From Streptomyces sp. TG1A-8 (GTDB taxonomy: Bacteria; Actinomycetota; Actinomycetes; Streptomycetales; Streptomycetaceae): DNA of 64,000 nucleotides. A program made the translations under genes and the position numbers. Of the stretch, positions 57,781 through 64,000 are shown piece after piece (the first letter of the stretch is position 1; every line of letters begins with the position of its first letter). Below the pieces are notes generated by a model. The model was not told the DNA's origin. It saw only the letters and a program-made list of their open reading frames with translations, and did not search any database. Location: contig NZ_JASTLB010000001.1 in the NCBI RefSeq assembly GCF_030499535.1, positions 3,720,001 through 3,784,000 of the forward strand, in the 5' to 3' direction.

Positions 57781-58698
57781 TCAGGCGGCGAGGAGGAACG
57801 CGTCGGCGGGCGGGCCGCGCCGGATCACCGTGTGCTGGAGCACGGCGGTGTGCGGGCCGGGCGTCTCGTCCCCGACGGTGCGGCCGGGACGCGGGCCCGG
57901 TCCGGCCGCGGGCAGCAGCCCGGCGCACAGGGCGTGCACCAGTGCGAGTGCCGCGCGCAGGGATCGTACGAGCGCCCCCTCCGCGACGCCGTGCGCGGAC
58001 AGTTCGATCAGCCGCAGCAGGGCCAGGTCGCCGTGGCGCAGCAGCCAGCCGACGGCGACGGCCGCGAGGACGTGAGCGAGCAGCATCGGCAGGGACGGCA
58101 GCAGGGTCGGCAGGGAGCCGGTGGCGCCGTGCGCCTGGTGCGGGACCGGCGGGGCGCCCGCGGGCCGGCCCGCGGCGTCGATGAGGCGGGCGTCCAGCAG
58201 GAGGCGGTAGGCGTGCCCGGGGGTGAGCGCCGACGCGCTGGACCCGCACAGCAGCCGCGCGGCGCGCTCCACGAGCGCACCGTCGCTCAGTGAAGCGCCC
58301 GTCGCCCCCGTCGCCCCCATCGACGGCATTGAGGGCATCGACTGCATCGAGCCCATCGGCGGCATGGGGCCCGCCGGGCCCGTGGCACCCGTCGGCACGG
58401 CCCCGAAGGCCATCGCGGCCCCGTGCTGCCCCAGCCCGAACAGCGTGTGCAGCACGATCTGGCCGAGCGCCAGCAGCGCGGCGATGCCCGGCAGGGAACG
58501 CGCCCGTCCGGCGAGCGGTGCCACCAGCAGCAGGGAGCCCAGGAATCCCGCCCCGAGCGTCCACGGCGGCACGCTCGCGCAGGAAGCCAGTGTGTGCCCG
58601 GCCGCGGCCAGCACGACACAGACCGCGGCGAACACCGCGGCCCGCAGGATCCGGACCCCGGGTCCGGGCCGCGCCGCGCGCGGGTGGGGGGCAGTCAT
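57781..58698 (-). CDS. Membrane protein with Met-rich loop, copper-operon leader
   Basis: 305 residues. About five hydrophobic segments, and a Met-rich loop MGSMQSMPSMPSMG (about residues 115-128) of the kind that binds Cu(I); a second Ser/Gly loop follows. Resembles no family I can name. It is first in the copper operon on the minus strand, 148 bases upstream of ycnI. ATG 58698. Likely exports or senses copper, by context only. Confidence 0.7.
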   Translation of the reverse strand: MTAPHPRAARPGPGVRILRAAVFAAVCVVLAAAGHTLASCASVPPWTLGAGFLGSLLLVAPLAGRARSLPGIAALLALGQIVLHTLFGLGQHGAAMAFGAVPTGATGPAGPMPPMGSMQSMPSMPSMGATGATGASLSDGALVERAARLLCGSSASALTPGHAYRLLLDARLIDAAGRPAGAPPVPHQAHGATGSLPTLLPSLPMLLAHVLAAVAVGWLLRHGDLALLRLIELSAHGVAEGALVRSLRAALALVHALCAGLLPAAGPGPRPGRTVGDETPGPHTAVLQHTVIRRGPPADAFLLAA

Positions 58699-58934
58699 GG
58701 CGGCCCCATCATCGCACTGCGCCCGCCCGCGTCCCACGGCAGGTCCCCGCCATTCCCGGGCGGCCGTGGAGCGGCCGTCCACGGGGGCCGTCCGCCAGGA
58801 GACGTCCTTCCATACACCGATTCGTCCCCCCGCACATCGACCATATGGGGGGACCGGCGTCAACAGGGTGCTTACGGTCACGCACGGGCGGCAATAGGTA
58901 TCGGTATGTCGAGCCGCGGCCAGGAGGCTGGAGC

Positions 58935-59381
58935 ATGAGCATCTGGTGGTCACTCCACTTACGCCGCGAGGCCGCGAGCGTACCGCTCGCCCGGCGGCTG
59001 CTGATCGGCACGATGGAGACCGCGGGCGTCGACCCCGACATCTCCTACGACCTGTCGGTGGCCCTCAGCGAGGCCTGCGCGAACGCGGTCGAGCACGGCG
59101 GGGCCGCCGCGTCCGACGGCGGCCCGGAGGCGTACCGCGTGACGGCGTACCTCGACGGCGAGATGTGCCGCATCGAGGTGTCCGACTCCGGGACCGGCGT
59201 CTTCCTCACCCAGGGCCCCAGGCCCGCCCGCGCGGACGCCGAGCACGGCCGCGGGCTGTGCCTGATCCGGGAACTGGCCGATCACGTCCACATCGGAGCC
59301 AAGCCGGGCCGGGCCGGGACCGTGGTCAGCTTCGACAAGATCCTCAAGTGGAGGAAGGACCCTTCGCTGCTCACGGCCTGA
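58935..59381 (+). CDS. RsbW-like anti-sigma factor/Ser kinase ATPase
   Basis: 148 residues. HATPase_c_2 domain: N box EACANAVEHG, G1 box DSGTGV, G2 box GRGLCLIREL. Such proteins bind or phosphorylate sigma factors and anti-anti-sigma factors. No sigma partner is adjacent; a PP2C-like gene lies 1.7 kb away (61096-62559). ATG 58935 with AGGAGG 7-13 bases upstream. Divergent from the copper operon. Confidence 0.87.
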   Translation: MSIWWSLHLRREAASVPLARRLLIGTMETAGVDPDISYDLSVALSEACANAVEHGGAAASDGGPEAYRVTAYLDGEMCRIEVSDSGTGVFLTQGPRPARADAEHGRGLCLIRELADHVHIGAKPGRAGTVVSFDKILKWRKDPSLLTA

Positions 59382-59442
59382 ACCCCGCGCGGCGCACGGA
59401 ACCGGCCGGGCACCCGTCGGTACCCGGCCGTCCGGCGTGCCG

Positions 59443-60930
59443 TCAGCCCTTCAGGGCCGCCATCCACCGCTCGACCTCGTCCGACCGCCGGGGCAGCGCG
59501 GCGCTGAGGTTCCGGTTGCCGTCCTCGGTGACCAGGATGTCGTCCTCGATGCGGACGCCGATGCCCCGGTACTCCTGCGGGACCGTCAGGTCGTCGGCCT
59601 GGAAGTACAGGCCCGGCTCGACGGTGAGCACCATGCCGGGCTCCAGCGTGCCGTCGACGTACGTCTCCGTCCGTGCGGCGGCGCAGTCGTGCACGTCCAT
59701 GCCGAGCATGTGGCCGGTGCCGTGCAGGGTCCAGCGACGCTGCAGGCCCAGCTCCAGGACCCGCTCGACCGGGCCCTCGACCAGGCCCCACTCCACGAGC
59801 CTCTCGGCGAGCACGCGCTGGGCGGCCTCGTGGAAGTCGCGGAACTTGGCGCCGGGCCGCACGGCCGCGATACCGGCCTCCTGGGCCTCGTAGACGGCGT
59901 CGTAAACCTTCTTCTGGATCTCGCTGTAGGTGCCGTTGACGGGCAGCGTGCGCGTAACGTCGGCGGTGTACAGGGTGTGCGTCTCCACGCCCGCGTCCAG
60001 CAGGAGCAGGTCGCCGGAGCGCACCGGGCCGTCGTTGCGCACCCAGTGCAGCGTGCAGGCGTGCGGGCCGGCCGCGCAGATGGAGCCGTAGCCGACGTCG
60101 TTGCCCTCCACGCGCGCGCGCAGGAAGAACGTGCCCTCGATGTAGCGCTCGCTCGTCGCCTCGGCCCTGTCGAGGACCTTCACGACGTCCTCGAAGCCGC
60201 GCACGGTGGAGTCGACGGCCTTCTGCAGCTCGCCGATCTCGAACGCGTCCTTGACCAGCCGGGCCTCGGAGAGGAAGACCCGCAGCTCCTCGTCGCGCTC
60301 GGCGGTGACCTTGTCCGCCAGGGCCGCCTCGATGCCGGCGTCGTACCCGCGCACGACCCGTACCGGCCCGGTGGCCTCGCGCAGCCGGCCGGCCAGCTCG
60401 CGCACGTCGGCGGCCGGGATGCCGTACAGCACCTCGGACTCGGCGAGGGAGTGGCGGCGGCCGACCCACAGCTCGCCCTGGCCGGAGAGCCAGAACTCGC
60501 CGTTCTCACGGTTCGAGCGGGGCAGGAGGTAGATCGTCTCCCGGTGTCCGTCGGCCGTGGGCTCCAGCACGAGGACGCCGTCCTCGGTCTGGTTGCCGGT
60601 GAGGTAGGCGTACTCGACGGAGGAGCGGAAGGGGTACTCCGTGTCGTTCGAACGGGTCTTCAGGTTGCCTGCGGGGATCACGAGGCGCTCGCCCGGGAAG
60701 CGCGCGGAGAGCGCGGCGCGGCGGCGCGCGGTCTCGGCGGCCTGGGCGACGGGCTCCAGGTCGCGCAGCTCGGTGTCGGCCCAGCCGGACTTCATGTTCT
60801 CGGCAAGCTCGTCGGAGACGCCCGGGGTCAGGCCGTTCTTCCGCTGCTTGATGGGCTCCTCGGGCTCGGTCCCCGGGTCCACCGCGTCAGCGGCGGGATC
60901 GGTCACAGCCGGGTTGGGCTCGTCGGACAC
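59443..60930 (-). CDS. pepP: Xaa-Pro aminopeptidase
   Basis: 495 residues. M24 metallopeptidase with the five ligands: Asp in LLLLDAGVETHTLY and DVTRTLPV, His in HGTGHMLGMDVHD, Glu in VEPGLYF and RIEDDILVTEDG; creatinase-like N-terminal domain (about 60-230). Cleaves N-terminal residues before proline. GTG 60930 with GGAGGATC just upstream; extension 5' is unlikely. Monocistronic as far as seen. Confidence 0.92.
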   Translation of the reverse strand: MSDEPNPAVTDPAADAVDPGTEPEEPIKQRKNGLTPGVSDELAENMKSGWADTELRDLEPVAQAAETARRRAALSARFPGERLVIPAGNLKTRSNDTEYPFRSSVEYAYLTGNQTEDGVLVLEPTADGHRETIYLLPRSNRENGEFWLSGQGELWVGRRHSLAESEVLYGIPAADVRELAGRLREATGPVRVVRGYDAGIEAALADKVTAERDEELRVFLSEARLVKDAFEIGELQKAVDSTVRGFEDVVKVLDRAEATSERYIEGTFFLRARVEGNDVGYGSICAAGPHACTLHWVRNDGPVRSGDLLLLDAGVETHTLYTADVTRTLPVNGTYSEIQKKVYDAVYEAQEAGIAAVRPGAKFRDFHEAAQRVLAERLVEWGLVEGPVERVLELGLQRRWTLHGTGHMLGMDVHDCAAARTETYVDGTLEPGMVLTVEPGLYFQADDLTVPQEYRGIGVRIEDDILVTEDGNRNLSAALPRRSDEVERWMAALKG

Positions 60931-61095
60931 GTGATCCTCCTCGATACGCCATGTGGTCTCCCGCGGGGCCCGCGGCACCCGCGCTCCTGGCCGAGCGGGG
61001 ACCTCCATCATCGTACGGTCGTACCGAGGACGGGCCGAGGCCGGATGACCTGTTATGCCCGGTCATGCCAACCGGGCGGGGCCGCGCGCACCGGC

Positions 61096-62559
61096 TCAGT
61101 CGAAGCGGGCCGCCAGCAGCACCACGTCCTCCTCGCCGTCCGCCGTGTCCGCGCCGTCCGGCAGGAGCGTGCGCAGCACGTGGTCGGCGACGGCCGCCGG
61201 GTCGCGGCGCAGCGGGAGCGGGATGCCCGCGGCCGCCGTGTGCAGCCGGGCGAAGGCGCGGTCCACCGGGTCGCCGGTGCGGTGCAGCAGCCCGTCGGTG
61301 TAGAGCAGGACCGTCTCCCCGGCCTCCGCCCGGATCTCCGTGCTGGGCGCCTCCCAGCAGGTGAGCATGCCCAGCGGCGCGGAGACGGAGGTCTCGGCGA
61401 ACTCGGTGCGCCGCTCCCCGACCAGCAGCGGCGGGCTGTGCCCGGCCCCGGCCAGGGTGATCCTGCGCAGGGCCGGCTCGCAGTACGCGAACAGGGCGGT
61501 GGCGCAGCGGGCGGGTTCGGTCAGCCGCAGCAGCAGTTCCAGGTCGGACAGGACGGCGACCGGGTCCTCGCCCTCCATCACCGCGTAGGCCCGCAAGGAG
61601 GCCCGCAGCCGGCCCGTGGCGGCCACCGCGCCGGGTCCGGAGCCGGTGACCGAGCCCACGGAGAGGCCGAGGGCGGCGTCGGGCAGCGGCAGCGCGTCGT
61701 ACCAGTCGCCGCCGCCGCGCGGGCCGGTGCGGTGCCGGACGGCGAGCTGGACCCCGGGCACGCGGGGCAGCCGGGAGGGGAGCAGTCCCTCGGTGAGGGC
61801 GGCCAGGCGCGCGCGCGTGCGCTCCACCTCCACCAGCCGGGCGAGGTGTTCGGCGGCGTGGCGGACGTACAGGCGGGCGAGGTGCCGGCGGCGCTCGTCC
61901 GGCTCGGCGGGCTCGTCGTACAGCCAGAGGGCCGCGCCGAGCCGGCCGGCGGAGTCGGCGGCCAGCGGGAGCGCGTAGCCGGCGGCGTAACCGAGGCGGC
62001 GGGCGACCTCGCGGTGGCGGGGGTCGAGGCCGTCCTCGGCCAGCAGGTCGGGGCGCACGGCCTCGGTGGTCCCGCCGGCGTCGCCCGCGTCACCGGCGTC
62101 CTCGGCGTTGTCGGCGTCCAGGAGGGCACCGTGGGGCAGGCAGCCGCGCGGCACGGTCTCGATGTGGCCGAGGTCGGCGCGGCCGAGGCCGAGGCCGACG
62201 GTGGTGCGGGGGCCGAGTCCGTCGGCGGGCTCCAGGACGGCGAGGGCACGGCGGGCGCCGACCAGGAGGGAGCCGGCGCGCAGCAGTTCCCGCAGGGCCG
62301 GCTCCAGGGCGTTCGTGCGGCACAGGCGCCCGGTGAGTTCGTGCAGCGTGGTGAGGTCCGCGACCCGGCCGGCCAGCCGGTCCTGGAGCAGGGCGCCGGG
62401 AGCGGGGGTGCCGGGGACGGGGGTGCCGGGAGCGGGAACGGGAGGGGCCGTGGGTGCCTGAGCGGCGTCCGGGGCGGGGGGTGCCGGCGCGACAGTGTGG
62501 GCGGAAGGGGGAATCGGTGCGTCGATTCCGGCCACTTTCGAAGGGTGTGGGGCGCTCAT
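61096..62559 (-). CDS. GAF-SpoIIE/PP2C-like protein, one metal-binding Asp missing
   Basis: 487 residues. Pro/Ala-rich start (about 1-50), GAF domain (about 60-250), PP2C-like SpoIIE domain (about 265-487). Present: GGDWYDALPL (Asp285, Asp288) and the final ED (Asp478). But the usual GD-x-x-GHG motif reads VGSVTGSGPG, so the metal-binding Asp is Ser303 and the His is also Ser. This could be a pseudo-phosphatase binding its partner only. It may pair with RsbW-like proteins. ATG 62559. Confidence 0.8.
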   Translation of the reverse strand: MSAPHPSKVAGIDAPIPPSAHTVAPAPPAPDAAQAPTAPPVPAPGTPVPGTPAPGALLQDRLAGRVADLTTLHELTGRLCRTNALEPALRELLRAGSLLVGARRALAVLEPADGLGPRTTVGLGLGRADLGHIETVPRGCLPHGALLDADNAEDAGDAGDAGGTTEAVRPDLLAEDGLDPRHREVARRLGYAAGYALPLAADSAGRLGAALWLYDEPAEPDERRRHLARLYVRHAAEHLARLVEVERTRARLAALTEGLLPSRLPRVPGVQLAVRHRTGPRGGGDWYDALPLPDAALGLSVGSVTGSGPGAVAATGRLRASLRAYAVMEGEDPVAVLSDLELLLRLTEPARCATALFAYCEPALRRITLAGAGHSPPLLVGERRTEFAETSVSAPLGMLTCWEAPSTEIRAEAGETVLLYTDGLLHRTGDPVDRAFARLHTAAAGIPLPLRRDPAAVADHVLRTLLPDGADTADGEEDVVLLAARFD

Positions 62560-63170
62560 GGTGTCCGGCCTCCGGACCGGTGCGTAATGCTGAAAAGCAT
62601 CGCAAACCCCCATGTCGTTCTGCGCCGTCGGCAATGTCTCCACATGTACACGCACTCGTACGGGGATGTCCAGCATTGTCCTGCGGGGATTCCTGGTGTC
62701 CGCGGATTCGCCCCGGGTTTCACCCGAACCCCTTGCCTTACTGTCGAGTTGGCTTGAAACTGCCTCGGGTGACGGTTCACTGCGGTCGACTGGCCCTGCT
62801 CCACGGAGCGTCACAGCGGTCGTGATGGGTACGTACTCGGAGAAGGCCAGGGGTGGTCGAGGGCCACCCGGAACCTGGCGGCGGACCCGGGCGTCATAAC
62901 CACCGACGACCGAGCCCCATCCTCCCGTGGCGGAGGCGGAGAGAACCACGTGCGACGCAAAGCGCCATACTTCGCCACCCCCGTGCCGCAGCCGTGCTCG
63001 TGACGGACGCACCATCGGTGCGGACGCGGTCAATGTTCGACCCCTCGGGGTTCTCCCTGCCGGGAGCAGGGGTGTGATGCGCCAACAGGTACGCACAGTG
63101 AAGTGATCGACACATGACGTGATGTGGCCCACGGTGTTGCCAGCGGTGCAACGGAAAGGAACGAGCGCTC
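62560..63170. other. Gap between the SpoIIE-like gene and the primase-like gene
   Basis: 611 bases, less G+C-rich around 62580-62660 and 63060-63130, so probably containing the promoters of the two divergent genes. No conserved frame. No parS- or DnaA-box-like motif is visible. Confidence 0.4.
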
Positions 63171-63836
63171 ATGCGCGAGATCCTCGGAAGGCGACGCAGG
63201 CTCCTGTCCAGGCGGAACGGCGGGAGGCCTGAGCCGATCGGCGCGGCCCTTACCTTCGCGACGGAATGGCAGTGGCCCGTACTCCCGGGCGTGGCCCCGG
63301 ACCCGGAGGGCCGGGCCCGCTGCGCCTGCCCCGACCCGGAGTGCACGGTGCCCGGTGCTCATCCCTTCGACCCCGGCCTGCTCGCGGCCACCACGGACGC
63401 GCGCATGGTGCGCTGGTGGTGGAGCGAACGGCCGAACGCGCCGATCATCCTCGCGACCGGCGGCCGGGCGCCCTGCGCCGTCAGCCTGCCGGCGCCGGCC
63501 GCGGCCCACGCCCTCGACCTGCTCGACCGGCACGGCATGCGGCTCGGCCCGGTGATCGCCGCGCCGGCCCGCTGGTCGCTGCTGGTCAAGCCCTACTCCA
63601 TGGAACAGCTGGGCGAGCTGCTGTACGCCAAGGACTTCGTGCCCGGCTCCCTGCGCTTCCACGGCGAGGGCGGCTACATCGCCCTGCCGCCCTCGGAGAC
63701 CGGCCAGGGCGCCGTGCGCTGGGAGCGCGCGCCGCTGCCCGGCTCGGCCGCGCCCTGGGTGCCCGACGTGGAGGCGGTGGTGGACGCCGTGGTGGACGCC
63801 CTCACTCGTACGGGGGTGAGCGCGCCCGAGTCGTAG
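63171..63836 (+). CDS. Small protein with bifunctional primase/polymerase (AEP) N-terminal-like domain
   Basis: 221 residues. Begins with a basic MREILGRRRRLLSRRNGG tail then AALTFATEWQWPVLPGVAPDPEGRARCACPD (cited in pieces), the opening of the prim-pol domain proteins in Streptomyces. The expected catalytic acidic pair (DxD) is not obvious: the region reads NAPIILATGG and PCAVSLPAPAAA, so activity is uncertain. No helicase domain follows. ATG 63171 with GAAAGGAACGAG upstream. Confidence 0.7.
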   Translation: MREILGRRRRLLSRRNGGRPEPIGAALTFATEWQWPVLPGVAPDPEGRARCACPDPECTVPGAHPFDPGLLAATTDARMVRWWWSERPNAPIILATGGRAPCAVSLPAPAAAHALDLLDRHGMRLGPVIAAPARWSLLVKPYSMEQLGELLYAKDFVPGSLRFHGEGGYIALPPSETGQGAVRWERAPLPGSAAPWVPDVEAVVDAVVDALTRTGVSAPES

Positions 63837-63891
63837 GGGTGTCGGGCGCGGGCGGCCCGGCCGGGCCGCCCGCGGTCGTTATCTTCCGCTC

Positions 63892-64000
63892 ATGCTGCGA
63901 AATCCTGGGAGGCGCGGCGCCCGGCCGCCGCGCGGTGACGGGCCGGTCCACCGCAGGCTGCGCCTGCTCGCCCTCGCGGGCGCCGTGGCGGCGGTGGTCG
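63892..64000 (+). CDS. Start of an exported or membrane protein, cut by window end
   Basis: ATG 63892 opens a frame with an Arg-rich beginning (MLRNPGRRGARPPRGDG) and a hydrophobic stretch (LALAGAVAAVV), like a signal peptide. Only 36 codons are visible; no family can be assigned. Confidence 0.5.
   Translation, partial: MLRNPGRRGARPPRGDGPVHRRLRLLALAGAVAAVV

Noticed and set aside
59437..62757. About 1100-codon plus-strand frame
   Set aside because: Antisense to pepP and the SpoIIE-like gene, with no domain of its own.

Overview
The window is a 64 kb piece of a Streptomyces-type core chromosome, from the neighbourhood of oriC. Evidence: very high G+C with strong third-position G/C; the sporulation pair ssgR-ssgA; a FemX-type cell-wall peptidyltransferase; a fused cydCD; and nine 14-bp parS-type sites (GTTTCACGTGAAAC and one- or two-mismatch variants) in the first 36.4 kb. 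Gene content and order match, from memory, the stretch right of oriC in S. coelicolor. The species cannot be named from the sequence alone. I see no prophage, insertion sequence, CRISPR array, tRNA or rRNA.

Layout. 1-9 kb: 5'-truncated class A penicillin-binding protein, GT87-type membrane glycosyltransferase, alanine-racemase-like protein, femX, a small membrane protein, then the rpsF-ssb-rpsR-rplI operon. 9-17 kb: MATE exporter, dnaB with a DnaA-box-rich upstream region, a serine beta-lactamase-like protein, GNAT, and a divergent MarR / MFS-HbpS-like unit. 17-25 kb: double-GNAT, Nudix, LysR, trans-sulfuration-type PLP enzyme with ptpA, holin-like membrane protein, cupin, ssgR-ssgA, YibE/F protein. 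25-33 kb: TPP riboswitch-thiC, a membrane protein, a frameshifted Ser/Thr phosphatase, LacI regulator, hisC. 33-40 kb: Rex-operator-controlled cydA-cydB-cydCD (cytochrome bd and its assembly exporter). 40-52 kb: HAD hydrolase, luciferase-like oxidoreductase, kptA, an alpha/beta hydrolase-SDR fusion, a four-gene ABC cluster, a decayed small gene, HAD hydrolase-serS, a second DnaA-box cluster, pheA. 52-59 kb: an operon for copper and cytochrome-oxidase maturation (Met-rich membrane protein, YcnI, Sco1, PCuAC, CopC-CopD fusion, EfeB). 59-64 kb: RsbW-like ATPase, pepP, SpoIIE-type phosphatase lacking a metal-binding Asp, a small primase/polymerase-domain protein and the first codons of a further gene.

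The most interesting layer is chromosome-maintenance DNA threaded through ordinary genes. parS-type sites sit inside a TPP riboswitch arm, inside a 40-bp terminator palindrome, and across the start codon of cydCD. Three clusters of DnaA boxes lie outside oriC: upstream of dnaB, beside kptA, and a dense seven-box group between serS and pheA. After 36.4 kb no parS-like site was found. I did not find a wholly new multi-gene system. The best leads are these overlaid regulatory sites, two frameshifted genes, and three proteins whose catalytic residues or architecture depart from their families.
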